Of a stretch of 64,000 nucleotides of DNA, positions 21,085 through 31,500 are shown one piece after another. Within the stretch, counting starts at the first letter, position 1; each line of letters begins with the position of its first letter. The DNA lies in assembly GCF_007860095.1 (NCBI RefSeq), contig NZ_SJPT01000001.1, positions 448,212 to 512,211 of the forward strand, given 5' to 3'. Under the pieces are notes generated by a model. That model ran no database searches. It was given only the letters and a program-made list of their open reading frames with translations, and was not told the DNA's origin. Made by a program: the position numbers and the translations under genes. This DNA is from Novipirellula galeiformis (GTDB lineage: Bacteria > Planctomycetota > Planctomycetia > Pirellulales > Pirellulaceae).

Positions 21085-21867
21085 ATGAACCGAATCGCAT
21101 CCTTTTTGTTTCTTACTCTTGCTTGTAACTTCCTGATGGCTGAAGAACCCTACGAAGAATTGAGTATCCAGTACAGCGGTGGCGATTATCAGGATGAGAC
21201 GTTCCGATACCGATTGATGAAACCAGAGACAATCGAACAAGGCAAGTCGTATCCGCTCGTGCTGTTTCTACACGGTGCCGGAGAACGCGGTGACGATAAC
21301 GCAGCTCAATTGGCTTACTTGCCCCGCGAAATGGCGAGTGAAACGAATCGCAAAGCGTTCCCCTGCTTTGTCTTGGCCCCCCAATGTCGCAAAGGGAAAA
21401 AGTGGGTCGATGTCGATTGGAGCGACGCATCGGCCGCCGCGATGCCTGAGTCGCCTTCGCACATGATGAATACGGCAATCAAAATGATGAAGCGGACCAT
21501 CGATGAGAACCCCGTCGATACGTCACGGGTTTACGTCACGGGATTGTCCATGGGCGGGTACGGTTCTTGGGATCTCGCCGCACGCCACCCCGAGTGGTTT
21601 GCTGCCGCGATCATTGTGTGCGGTGGCGGTGACGACAAGCAAGCCGCGAAGTTGGCCGAGTTGCCGATTTGGGTGTTTCATGGCGATGCCGATAAAGGGG
21701 TGCCCGTAGAACGCTCGCGGAACATGGTTGCAGCCATCAAGGACGCCGGAGGGAAAAAAATCAAGTACAGCGAGTTGCCAGGCGTGGGGCATAATAGTTG
21801 GAATCACGCCTACTCGGAGGAATCCGGTGCGATCCCTTGGATGTTCGATCAGAAACGAGCGAAATAG
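21085..21867 (+). CDS. Secreted esterase/predicted peptidase (alpha/beta hydrolase)
   Basis: 260 residues from ATG 21085 (a TTG directly before it is less likely). A short signal peptide ends near FLMAEE. The domain is the polyhydroxybutyrate-depolymerase/feruloyl-esterase-like 'predicted peptidase' type: FRYRLMKP, YPLVLFLHGAGERGDDN, the nucleophile GLSMGGYG with Ser155, Asp in HGDADKGVPVE and His in GVGHNSWNHAY. It likely cleaves an ester of a plant- or algae-derived polymer outside the cytoplasm; the substrate is inferred only. It lies 210 bases after the previous hydrolase on the same strand. Confidence 0.85.
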   Translation: MNRIASFLFLTLACNFLMAEEPYEELSIQYSGGDYQDETFRYRLMKPETIEQGKSYPLVLFLHGAGERGDDNAAQLAYLPREMASETNRKAFPCFVLAPQCRKGKKWVDVDWSDASAAAMPESPSHMMNTAIKMMKRTIDENPVDTSRVYVTGLSMGGYGSWDLAARHPEWFAAAIIVCGGGDDKQAAKLAELPIWVFHGDADKGVPVERSRNMVAAIKDAGGKKIKYSELPGVGHNSWNHAYSEESGAIPWMFDQKRAK

Positions 21868-21974
21868 TTTCTTTTAAAGAATGTCGCCATGTTTACTCGC
21901 CGCATGCAGAGCGGTGTGAGCGTGGCGTGATAGGCTAATGCGGTGGGCTCGCTCGCCGTTATTCTCGCTCGCCG

Positions 21975-22706
21975 TTATTCCTGGGTTGCGGGGGCCTCCG
22001 CCTTTATCAGCTTTTGTATCAATGGCATGATGATTTGGCGGTACATGCCTTCGGCCATCGGATACTGTTTGATCTTTTCGAAGGTGTCAAACATCGTGGC
22101 CCCTTCGGATGAGGTCATCGGAACGCTTGATGTGCGTCCTTGGCTGTCGAGCAAAATTGCTTCGTATTCCCATTCGCCTAGCTCATTTTTCGTTCGCGAG
22201 ACGTCTTGGATTTGGGCCGAGTCCAAATCGATCTCGCCTGGGGCGGTTGCCGTTTTCGCACCGTATTGATCGCGATCGAGTCCCAGCGATTGAGCAATTT
22301 TGCTTGTCATCTCTTCGACCGATTCTTCGCTGGCAATGCGTTCGATCCGGGATAGGTTTTGTTCTAGTTCGTCCAACTTCTGAGCATCGTCGAGCGTTTC
22401 GCTGCGCGCGATTTGTTGGTCGATCGACTGTTGGATCTGCTCCGAAACGGCGCGTGAAGCCCGAGAGGGTTCGCGGGGCGATGGAGCTTCGGAAGCCATT
22501 TGCGGTGATCGAGGATCCGCCCCGGGGTGAGTGGTGCTGGAGCCGTTCGGGATTGGCAGGTACCAAAACAGAAGGCCTGCTGCGACGACGACGTGAAACA
22601 CAACGCTCACCGTGATCGCACGCGAGAAGCGACTGCGCGGACGCGTTCTAGTTTTGTGTGCGGTCGCAGGGGGCTTTTCGTGTTGCATGTCGGTGGGCTG
22701 GGTCAA
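21975..22706 (-). CDS. TonB/TolA-like membrane-anchored protein
   Basis: 243 residues. The start is TTG 22706, preceded by AGGA nine bases upstream; ATG 22688 is the alternative. A basic leader precedes one membrane helix (residues 30-50), SRAITVSVVFHVVVAAGLLF, which contains S34-x-x-x-H38. That SxxxH is the residue pair TonB and TolA use to couple with ExbBD or TolQR. A Pro/Ser-rich stretch and a charged coiled coil (residues 85-140) follow, then a C-terminal region of about 90 residues (EWEYEAILLDSQGR to PLIQKLIKAE) that is not the standard TonB C-terminal domain. It ends the block that includes exbB and exbD. The assignment rests on the motif and the neighbours. Confidence 0.65.
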   Translation of the reverse strand: MTQPTDMQHEKPPATAHKTRTRPRSRFSRAITVSVVFHVVVAAGLLFWYLPIPNGSSTTHPGADPRSPQMASEAPSPREPSRASRAVSEQIQQSIDQQIARSETLDDAQKLDELEQNLSRIERIASEESVEEMTSKIAQSLGLDRDQYGAKTATAPGEIDLDSAQIQDVSRTKNELGEWEYEAILLDSQGRTSSVPMTSSEGATMFDTFEKIKQYPMAEGMYRQIIMPLIQKLIKAEAPATQE

Positions 22707-22733
22707 CGAGTCAATTCCTGGGCGATGCCATTG

Positions 22734-23915
22734 TTATTGGGATGCGGACAAATTGAGATAAAGATTGACGTCGTGGGTGGTCCGTCCGCCGGCCAAAATA
22801 TCAATCTTTCCATCGCCGTTGAAATCGTCGCACCACAAATCTTCGCAAGCCATCATCGGATCGAGCGTGGTGCGAGTCCACTCGGTGCCGCTTGCATCGT
22901 TAGCGCGATAGATGAAGATGCCGGGACCTGGGACCGGGCCGTTCCCAGGGGTGCGGTACGCTGCGATCACTTCATCGCGGCCATCGCCATCTAAATCGGC
23001 ACACCAAACTGCATGGCCTTGGGAGAAGGTGTCGTCCAAGACGATGCGTTTCGGCTTGGGATCGGTCGCATGCGCACCGAGGTAAACGACCACTTGATTG
23101 CCGTGCATCGGTTCGATCGTGGCGATCATCGATAGGGATGCCGACAGGCGTCCTGTTTTGATTTCGCCGCTACCTTGTTGTGCGGGGGAATCGCCTTCGG
23201 CGCCGGAGGCAATTCGCGTCACTTGGAACCCCGCAGACTCTGATTTGCGAATCCAAGTGATGCCTTCGGCGCTCGCCGTTAACGTTTGCTCGGCCTCGCC
23301 GTCTCGGGAGGGCAAATGCCAATGGTTATGAGCACGATTCAGCGTGCCGTCGATGACGACCGGTTTCCATTGCCCCGATTTCGGATCGCGCGGGATGGGA
23401 AAGGCGAGCAGGCGAATGCCATTGCCATCGACCGCGTTTAACGGAGTGACGACCAATTGTGGGCTTCCTTGTCCGAGTACATCTGCCCAACGCATGCGGT
23501 GCGTCCATGGTTCGGAGGAGATGTTGAATACGTGCCAAGGATCTTTGAGCGTGTCGCCGCGACGGATCCAATGAATCGTACCGCCGTTTTTCGGCCAACC
23601 CGCCCCGAGGGCAAAATCGACGAGACCATCGCCGTCAATGTCATGCGCGGCAATGCAGACATTGTCTTTCGGGACGGCATCTTTGATCATCGAGTGCCGC
23701 GTCCACGTCGGATTCTCGTACCACACCACCTCGTTTTCGCTGATCGCGACAGCATCCATTTTTCCATCGTGGTTCACATCGGCTGCGGTGACGGCGTAAC
23801 ACACATTACCAATCTTGGCATCGAGTACCACTTTCTCGAATGCAGGCACCTCGGCGTGACTGAGCCTCGAAAACAACGTGACCATCGTGACTGCGAACAG
23901 GAGCCGAAGGATCAT
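22734..23915 (-). CDS. Secreted FG-GAP/VCBS repeat protein
   Basis: 393 residues with a signal peptide (residues 1-21, ending SHAE). It has several FG-GAP-like blades with calcium-binding DxNxDGxxD loops: DVNHDGKMDAV, DIDGDGLVDFALG, DLDGDGRDEVIAAY and DFNGDGKIDILAGG. These form an integrin-like beta-propeller. Single-domain proteins of this sort are abundant in planctomycetes, with functions from adhesion to glycan binding. It sits within the minus-strand ExbBD-containing block, 28 bases upstream of the TolA-like gene, and may be part of the same transcript. Confidence 0.85.
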   Translation of the reverse strand: MILRLLFAVTMVTLFSRLSHAEVPAFEKVVLDAKIGNVCYAVTAADVNHDGKMDAVAISENEVVWYENPTWTRHSMIKDAVPKDNVCIAAHDIDGDGLVDFALGAGWPKNGGTIHWIRRGDTLKDPWHVFNISSEPWTHRMRWADVLGQGSPQLVVTPLNAVDGNGIRLLAFPIPRDPKSGQWKPVVIDGTLNRAHNHWHLPSRDGEAEQTLTASAEGITWIRKSESAGFQVTRIASGAEGDSPAQQGSGEIKTGRLSASLSMIATIEPMHGNQVVVYLGAHATDPKPKRIVLDDTFSQGHAVWCADLDGDGRDEVIAAYRTPGNGPVPGPGIFIYRANDASGTEWTRTTLDPMMACEDLWCDDFNGDGKIDILAGGRTTHDVNLYLNLSASQ

Positions 23916-24223
23916 GGTTCACTCAGAGATTGCAGGAAAGAAGATGGCAGAGCGTTTGAAGTTGAACGCTTATCATAACCCGTATCCTAAGCCGCCGCGT
24001 AAGCAAGAGAAAATCACGCTTGGCTCGGGCCCGCGCCGGCACTGCGGGGCATGATTTCCACGGAAATCGAAAATCGGGCAACATCAAAAAGTAGAGCCGA
24101 GGAAGGAGGCAGGCCGCGAAGGTTCCTTTGCTCGTGCTCGGGGACTCTGGCATGATGACTTGCCCGAGTCCGCCTCGACTCGTTTGCTTCGCTGAGTTTC
24201 TACCGGGGTTGCTACCGGGGTTG
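23916..24223. other. Intergenic region
   Basis: 308 bases. Around 23975-24035 there is a diverged copy of the inverted-repeat wording seen at 2256-2319 (ATAACCCG...CCGCGTAAGC). Nothing else identified. Confidence 0.4.
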
Positions 24224-26980
24224 CTACTCGGCGGTGTCGTCATAGATCGGGAGGTGGCGGTAGTAAACCTCTAGATTCAACAGATTCATTGTCGTGACAT
24301 AAAGGCGTCCGCCGTGAGGACTCCAGCGATCCTCGACGGGCAGCATCGGGTGCCAACTGCCCGCCTTGGGCCCCTCTTTGACTTGGCTTTCGAGCAACAG
24401 GGGGTTGAGATGTTTGTTCCATTGCTCCCAATGCTCGCCGCCCATATGAAACATCACTTGGGTGGCGTAATACCAATAGTAACCGTCGCGTGATGGCTTG
24501 TTTCGCGTGCCCATTTCCGGCGGGGCTTCGAGCAGGTAGTCGGCTGCCGATTGCATCGCTTCGTTGTCGCGTTGCCACCCCGAGTACATCCGCATCAGCA
24601 TGCCCACCGCGGTCATCGTGTGGGTTGGATTGCGTCCGTGACGCTGCGTCGGAGTGTTCGAGGCAAAGGGGTTGTAACGATAACGATCGGGACGCGATTC
24701 GCTCTGTTGAGCAAAGTCCAACCAGCGGTCGATACCTTTGTAGACATCTTTTGGTATTTCCAATCCTGCGAGTTCGCCGCTCTTGAGCGCCATCATCATC
24801 CATCCTGATACGCTCGTATCGCTGCTGACCTGGGCGGCGTAGCGCCATCCGCCATATTTCGTATGTTGCGTATTGGCGATGTAGTTGAGCGAGGACTGGG
24901 CGGCCGCTTTTAACTCTTCGTCTTGGGTCATGCCGTACGCTTCACACATCGCCAAGGCCGCGATGCCATGGCTATAGAAGGCCACATTGCGATCGCTGAT
25001 CGGGTTCTCGCTGCGGTACAGGTCGCCGTTGGTTTTTTGATGCTGGATTAGAAACTCGATGCCCCGCTGGACGGTATCTGCATATTGATGTCGCTTGTGC
25101 GTGTAGCCTGCGCCTTGGAAGGAGAGTAGGCATAAACCGGTTGCGGCGGTGTCGCTTTGCAACAGTACATTTTCGCCATGTCCGGCAAGGGACCAACTGC
25201 CATCGTCTTTCTGAGTGCTCGCCAAGTAGGCGAGACCAAGTTCGATGGCTTCTTCGGTCGCCGGACCCACGAAGCCTGCGGGCGTCGGCGCCGCACCTCC
25301 CTGAGTTCGCATGACTCGTCGGTTAAAGGATTCAACGGCGGCAATCTTGCTGCCCACCGGTGTTGCGGGGCCACCGACTTCGAGTCGTTTTCGTGGTTGA
25401 TCCACAATGTCAAGCTCGCCAACCTCCGGCAGATCGTGGGTGGGGACAATCCCAGCGTACGAGTCGGGGCGATCGGCGAGCCCCGCAATCGATTCCTTCA
25501 TCATCACGTCCAAGCTGGGACCAAGTTCAGTTTCCATCGCGGAAATCGGCGTCGGAATGCTCGAGGAGGCTTCGCTTCGTTGGCTGCGGACTTCGCCGAT
25601 CTCCGCACGCTCGCTGACCGCATCATTAGGGGTGGCGTCCGTGGCGGCGGCCATCGTTGCCATCGCGCCCGGCGTCGTGGGAGCCCCCGCAGGAGTGAAC
25701 GCGCTGCGCTGGCCACGACTCGACCGCTCGGGACGCGCTTGCGGAGCACCGTCGGATTGGACATCCGGCGCCCCCATTAGCGAGGACAACTCGCGTCGCA
25801 ACACGTTGCTCGAGCTCGCCGAAGTGGGAGTGGACGACGGGGTGCTCATCGCATCGGAGGGGGTGGACTGCGAAAGCTGAGCTCCGGCGGTCGTTCCGCT
25901 ACGTTGATGCGAAACCTCCGCTGGGGATAACATCTGGTCGGCCGTTTGGCTGATCGATGCAACGGACACCGATTGCGGGGCCGGACTCGCCCCGGCCGGT
26001 GTGACGGAGGCTTGGCTTGTCGTGCGCGGGCGACTTTGACTCGTTAATCCCAACTCGCCGACCGTGGGCAGCGTTTGCGAGCGATTTCGTGTCGCCGCCG
26101 CCACCGCTTGGGATGGCGGAGTGAGGGGCATTTTCATTGGGTCGGGGGCGACACTTGGTTGGGGAACCGTCGAATGGCTGCTTCTTCGCGGGGTCGGTTT
26201 TGCCAAGGGCCGCTCGCTCGGATTCGCCTGAGAATCGCTCATCGATTCGCGATTAAGTTTAGGAACCTCCGGTTGAGAGCTTTTGGGGGAGCTTAATTTT
26301 TCACTCGCTTGCTCGCGGCGAGCAAGCTTTGCGGGCGAATCCGCAGGCTTCGGTTGAGCATGGGACGGTACCTGACGCTCCATCAAAAACGTTTGCGTCG
26401 GACGTGGTTTCGGCTCCTTCGGTTTGGGCATCTCCAACTGCGGAGCCGAATGTTCCACGGGTGGCAATTGCCGCATCTCTTCGGGAATCACTCGTGACGT
26501 GGTTTCCGTTTCCACCGGTTCCGACCAATCGGGGGTGACCGCCTCTTCCTTGGGAGTTTGAAACAAATACTCGGGAACCGTTTTGCGAATTGGTGAACGC
26601 TCGGGTTTAACTCCCGCAACCGATTCAGGGAAAAACTGGCTGAAGATGACGACGTGGACGGCCAAGATCAGCAGCATCAAGTGCAGGAAGACGCTGAACA
26701 GAAAACCGATTTGAATCGATTTTTGCACGTAATGGGAAACCAAACCTCGTAGCGCCAGCGACATCCCCAACGCGATCAAGGGGACGGCGATCGCGTACGT
26801 CGAGGCATTGAAAAGCCAGCGTGGATCATCAAAGCGAAGCCGCGTCACGATCAAGTACAGCACCACCGATGACAGCGCCACTAACCAAACGTCCAACGGC
26901 CACATTGCATCCGTGGAACCGGCAGCGCGGTTCGGCGGAGGCACGAAGGTGTGCTTCGGTGGCGGTGAGGGACGGTTCAC
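24224..26980 (-). CDS. Membrane protein with SxxxH anchor and terpene-cyclase-like toroid
   Basis: 918 residues. Three N-terminal helices (about 32-46, 57-77, 92-112); the third contains S96-x-x-x-H100 (FSVFLH), the TonB/TolA coupling motif. Residues 120-560 are Pro/Ser/Thr/Ala-rich and look disordered, like a long periplasmic spacer. Residues 570-900 resemble the prenyltransferase/squalene-oxidase alpha/alpha-toroid repeats: LGLAYLASTQKDDGSW, GLCLLSFQGAGY, YSHGIAALAMCEAYG, YGGWRYAAQ and TAVGMLMRMY. The catalytic DxDD of cyclases is not seen, so a structural or binding use of the fold is likelier. It is downstream of exbD in the same direction. Confidence 0.75.
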   Translation of the reverse strand: MNRPSPPPKHTFVPPPNRAAGSTDAMWPLDVWLVALSSVVLYLIVTRLRFDDPRWLFNASTYAIAVPLIALGMSLALRGLVSHYVQKSIQIGFLFSVFLHLMLLILAVHVVIFSQFFPESVAGVKPERSPIRKTVPEYLFQTPKEEAVTPDWSEPVETETTSRVIPEEMRQLPPVEHSAPQLEMPKPKEPKPRPTQTFLMERQVPSHAQPKPADSPAKLARREQASEKLSSPKSSQPEVPKLNRESMSDSQANPSERPLAKPTPRRSSHSTVPQPSVAPDPMKMPLTPPSQAVAAATRNRSQTLPTVGELGLTSQSRPRTTSQASVTPAGASPAPQSVSVASISQTADQMLSPAEVSHQRSGTTAGAQLSQSTPSDAMSTPSSTPTSASSSNVLRRELSSLMGAPDVQSDGAPQARPERSSRGQRSAFTPAGAPTTPGAMATMAAATDATPNDAVSERAEIGEVRSQRSEASSSIPTPISAMETELGPSLDVMMKESIAGLADRPDSYAGIVPTHDLPEVGELDIVDQPRKRLEVGGPATPVGSKIAAVESFNRRVMRTQGGAAPTPAGFVGPATEEAIELGLAYLASTQKDDGSWSLAGHGENVLLQSDTAATGLCLLSFQGAGYTHKRHQYADTVQRGIEFLIQHQKTNGDLYRSENPISDRNVAFYSHGIAALAMCEAYGMTQDEELKAAAQSSLNYIANTQHTKYGGWRYAAQVSSDTSVSGWMMMALKSGELAGLEIPKDVYKGIDRWLDFAQQSESRPDRYRYNPFASNTPTQRHGRNPTHTMTAVGMLMRMYSGWQRDNEAMQSAADYLLEAPPEMGTRNKPSRDGYYWYYATQVMFHMGGEHWEQWNKHLNPLLLESQVKEGPKAGSWHPMLPVEDRWSPHGGRLYVTTMNLLNLEVYYRHLPIYDDTAE

Positions 26981-27129
26981 GTTGATTCAAGAGTCCGAGA
27001 GGGGAATGATTTCAAAACCTAAGCACGCCGGTTTGTGATCGGCGTGCTGGATCGGGTGTCGAGGCGATCCTGTTTGCGATGATTTCGTAAGTTGTTTGCG
27101 GTTCTGTGAGCCCACGGCTCTGGATTTTG

Positions 27130-27570
27130 CTACTGCTCAGGATTTTGCTTTTGCTCGGGCCCATCCGTCGTGGTGACGGAATAATCGCTGATCCCGGTTC
27201 GATTGCAAGCGTCCATGACGCTGACGACCGGTTGAAACGCGGTCGCGCGATCGGCGCGGATGATGACGGATTGGCTGATAGGATTATTAGCCACCGCGTT
27301 CCGAAGTAGCTCGAGTAACGCATCGATCGTGGATTCTTTTCCTCCGACGTAAACCGTGCCCGCGGCATTGATGTCGATCACGATTTCACGCGGTTTACTC
27401 GTCATCGGCACCGCACTGGTCGCGGTCGGCAACGCGATGTCGATGCGACGTTCCTGTTCTTCAAACTCGCTGGTCACGAGAAAGAAAATCAGCAGCAGAA
27501 AAACCACGTCAATCAATGGCGTTAGGCTGAGCGTTCCCGCGACAGTCGATTTTTTGATTTCAACAGCCAT
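27130..27570 (-). CDS. exbD: ExbD/TolR-family biopolymer transport protein
   Basis: 146 residues. A short cytoplasmic tail is followed by one helix LTPLIDVVFLLLIFFLVTS that carries the conserved Asp (D21) which conducts protons with the ExbB pore. A periplasmic ExbD/TolR domain follows (RRIDIALPTATSA, then EIVIDINAAGTVYVGGKE, and VIIRADRATAFQPVVSVMDACNRTGI). It is encoded 2 bases after exbB, so the two are translated together. Confidence 0.93.
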   Translation of the reverse strand: MAVEIKKSTVAGTLSLTPLIDVVFLLLIFFLVTSEFEEQERRIDIALPTATSAVPMTSKPREIVIDINAAGTVYVGGKESTIDALLELLRNAVANNPISQSVIIRADRATAFQPVVSVMDACNRTGISDYSVTTTDGPEQKQNPEQ

Positions 27571-27572
27571 GG

Positions 27573-28529
27573 TTAACCCGGCTTCGCCTCACTACGCATT
27601 TTTTGAGGAACCGGTGGTGCCGGAGGGCGTGCCGGTTCATGATTCGATTTCACGCGATCCATGCTGTGCATCGTTCCCTGGTTGTCGAGTCTGCGGCGAC
27701 CCACCAAGGGCGCCATCCGAGGAGCCAATTCGAAGGCGAGCTCTTCGATTTGATTGAACAGTTTGGCTAAGCGGTTTTCCAAGTATTGAGCAAACATCGC
27801 TGCGGGAATCGCCACGATTAACCCCGCAAGGGTCGTTACCAATGCCGTGTAAATGCCTTCGGAAAGTTGTTCGCTACGGCTGCGGTCCGCCGTCAATGTG
27901 GTCGATTCATGAAACGCGACAATCATGCCCCACACCGTTCCGAGCAATCCCATCAAGGGAGTTGCCGCGGCCGCTAAGTTCAACCAACGAATCGGAGCGG
28001 CGTGTCCATCGGCTTCGCGTTGGATCGTTTCTTTCGCGGCATTTTCGATCTCGCCAATGGGTTGCCCGGTGCGCAACAACATCGCGCGGATGGCGGTCGC
28101 CGCGGGCGAGGGGAAATCGTTGCAGGTATGAAAGGCGATGTTGGGATTGAAGTTCTCCGCCGGCTCGGAGATCGCCCGCAATTCCATCACCAAGGTACGC
28201 GGAATGATTTTGTTTTCTCGCAAGGTCAAAATGCGTTCGGCCGCGAGCGCCACGACCAACAAACTCATCAATCCAATCGGGATCATGAAGCGCCCGCCAC
28301 GGCTGATCAACGACAACAGATCGATCGGCGAAGGCTCATCCACGCTCGCTTCCGCCGCGGCGGGGGAATCGTTCAGCACCGATTGAATCTCGGACGTGTC
28401 AATGCGAATGTCGCTCGGGTCCTGGCTGCGCACGACCAACGCGTCGAGCGTGAGCGTCACGAACATCACCACAACCACGGCCAACGCCATGCGGTGTAAA
28501 CGATTCGGATTGTGATTCAGTGCATTCAC
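27573..28529 (-). CDS. exbB: MotA/TolQ/ExbB proton-channel protein
   Basis: 318 residues. An N-terminal signal/anchor (about 13-34) and a spacer precede the usual three-helix core: FMIPIGLMSLLVVALAAERI, then AAATPLMGLLGTVWGMIVAF and YTALVTTLAGLIVAIPAAM. The TPLMGLLGTVWGM sequence is the family signature. With ExbD it forms the ion channel that uses proton motive force to work a periplasmic partner. It starts at GTG 28529; that G is the last base of the TAG stop of the upstream TPR gene, so translation is probably coupled. Confidence 0.93.
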   Translation of the reverse strand: MNALNHNPNRLHRMALAVVVVMFVTLTLDALVVRSQDPSDIRIDTSEIQSVLNDSPAAAEASVDEPSPIDLLSLISRGGRFMIPIGLMSLLVVALAAERILTLRENKIIPRTLVMELRAISEPAENFNPNIAFHTCNDFPSPAATAIRAMLLRTGQPIGEIENAAKETIQREADGHAAPIRWLNLAAAATPLMGLLGTVWGMIVAFHESTTLTADRSRSEQLSEGIYTALVTTLAGLIVAIPAAMFAQYLENRLAKLFNQIEELAFELAPRMAPLVGRRRLDNQGTMHSMDRVKSNHEPARPPAPPVPQKMRSEAKPG

Positions 28530-31500
28530 TATTTTTTCAAAGCCTCTAATTGCGTCTTTGCTTTTTCAGCCAATTCGTGCTGCGGATGCTTGGCGATGAC
28601 GTATTGGAAAAAACGGACAGCGAAATCAAACGATTTTTGCTTTGCCGCGGGGGTTTGAGCTTGCTGGATCAGTAACTCGCTACAACGGCCAGCCTCGAAT
28701 CCGCTTTTTGCTTGCCAATTCTTAATCGGCTCGGGGGCTTGTTCGGCACCGAATCCGTACATCACTTTTTGGAATTCGGGGATCGCCAGATCGAGGCGTC
28801 GATTGGCAAAATGGATCTCTCCGATCATGAACCGCGCCCGGGCCGCCACTTCATTGCGATAGTTGTCGGCGACCTCCCCAAACATTTGCAGTGCCTTGTC
28901 GTTATTGCCGGTTTGCTGGTAAGCGAAGCCGGTTTCGTAAAAGACCTGTGCTAAATAGTGCGTCGCTGGGAACCGCTCACGAAGTTCGTCGTACCACGCG
29001 ATCGCGTCATCCCATTTCTTCAGCTGTGCCGCACTTTGGCCGCCGTGCAGCAGCACAATTTCTCGAGCTTGGCGATCGGCTGGATCTCGCAACGATTTGG
29101 CGGTCTCCTCTTTGTCTTGGATTTGTTTTCGTGCGGCGGCGTAGCCTGCCAATGCGGCTTCGTGTTTGCCTTCGTTGAAACGACATTCGCCGACCATCAT
29201 CAAGGCGTCGAAGGCGAGCGTCCCATCGGGGTGCTTTTCCGCCTGTTGCTGAAACGCTTTCTCAGCTTCATCAAATCTCGCTTCTTTGAATCGCGACCAC
29301 CCAAGGCGATAGAATGCCTTTTCGGCAAGCTTGGGATCGGTGGTCTGCTCGGCCGAGGTAAGGAAGTACTTGGCCGCCTCGTCCCAGTTTTTGTTCTCGT
29401 AGGCATGTTGGCCGACGAAATAAGCCGCTTCACCGCTCAAGGGGGACGTCGGCGATCTTGCGATCAACTTGGTGAATGTCTCGACCGCGGCGTCCTGCTT
29501 TTCCGATTCGCGATACGACCAACCCAGTTCGTACAAGACCTTGTCAAAATCAGGGTAGTTGGGAACTTCCGCGACCAGTCGTTCCAGATGAGTGGCCGCC
29601 TTGGCGGGATGTTTTTCCTTTTGGTCGATCAACGCAAGTTCGTAAAGCACGTGGCCCAGATTCAAGCCGCTCGGTTTCAATTCGAGGAATGCCTCAAGGT
29701 CCTTTCGCGCCGCTTCGAGCTCACCTAGGTTTCGCTCGGAGATCCCGCGGGCGAGTAACGCTTCGGAGCGGATCGCGTGGGTGGCGTAATCCTTCAAAAG
29801 CGTATCGAGTGAAGTCATGGCTTCTTTGTGCTTGCCATGCTCCATCAACAAGCGAGCGCGACCGTAATACGCGTACGGCATCAAACCGGGGTCGGCCCCG
29901 GAGGCCACGATCTCGTCGTAGAGTCGGCTGGCTTCGGCGACGTCCTTTTGCGTGCTCGCCAATTGAGCCAGTTTGAATCTCGCTTGATCCGCCATCCGGC
30001 TCTTCGAGTCCTGGTCGATGATCGTGGTCCATGCGGTTTGAGCCGCCTTGGTATCGCCCGCTGCAAATAACGCTTGCCCGGCCATCAACAACGCTTCGGA
30101 GGCTCGCGGCCAACTCGGATCGGCGTCGTGGCTGGCTTGAAATGCTTTGGCTGAGTCGGAGGGGTTTTCGGTCATCAAGTACGCTTGGCCCAGCAACAGT
30201 TGAGCTTCGGCTTGTTGAGCTTTTTCGGGTAAAGGTGCGGATTGCTCCTTGAACAGCGAGAGGGTTTCCTGAGCCCGGTTCGCTGCGTTGAGCGCCGTCG
30301 CAGCACGCAAAATCCAAAGCGGACGTTGTGAGGTATCCCCGGCGTCGGACTTTTTAACCAACGCTTTGAACTTGTCCGCCGCAGTGCCAGTGTCGCCCAA
30401 AATGAAGTGGCTTTCCGCTTCCACGAACAACACGTCCAGAGTCAGCGTGTCGTCGGGGAATTTTTTTAGAAATTCGCTTGCCAGTTCAATCGCACGCTTG
30501 GGCTCATTGATCTGTAGCGCCGAGAAGGCTGCGTTGTAAAGGGCTCGCGGAGCCAATTCGTCGTCGGGTGCGTCGCGATAAGCTTGCTCAAACGCGGCGA
30601 GCGACTCCTTCATGGTGTCCGGGGTCATGGATAACGCTTCGCCCAAATCGAGCTTCAACGTCGCAACAAATTTTCCTTCGGCACCCCGTTCGAGTTGGCC
30701 ACGGATGACTTCGAGTGCTTTTGCCGAATCCCCTTTGCCCAGATGAATTCGAGCCAGCCAATGGGCGGCTTCGGTGGACGCGGTAGGATTTTTTTGCTCC
30801 AACACACGCTGGAACCGTTTCGCCGCTTCCTCGATGTCGCCACTGCGGTACGTGCTTTGTGCCGAAGCCAGGGTTGCCGATGCGGTGTAAGAAGAATCTG
30901 GATAATCCTTCAGCAGTTGTTCGTATTTCTTTGCCGCTTCGCCCGGTTGGTTCGCCTGCACGAGTGCAAACGCTTGCCGGAATAGTGCATAAGAGAGATC
31001 GTCTTTGTTTTCGGTCGACTTCATCGCTGCGTCGAACGACTCGATCGCTTGCTTGTACTCTTTCTTTAGAATGGCGGTATCGCCGATGCGGAGGTGGACA
31101 TCGGTAACTAAATCGCTTTTCTCGCAACTGCTTAGCAGTTGGCGAAACGATGCGACGGCGTTGTCGTATTGGTCGAGCTCTTCGTAGGCAATGCCTCTCG
31201 CGTACAGTGCGTCACATCGCAGCGGAGATTCTTTGGCCGTCGGCAACGCGAGAAGTTGGTCGTAATTGGCAATCGCTTTCTTCGCGTCGCCGAGTCCGTA
31301 GGCTGCCTCGCCGCTGTAAAACAACGCTCGATCAAGAAAGGAGCTTTGCGGGAATTCTTTACGCAACGTTTCAAACGTGGCGATCGATTCGCGTAGCCGA
31401 TCTTGATCGCGGTTCGGGGCGTCCCCGGCGGAGGAGTAGAGACACCATCCCTGATTGACAAGACTCTCCTCTCGCAACTCGTAATCCGAGTCCTGCAACG

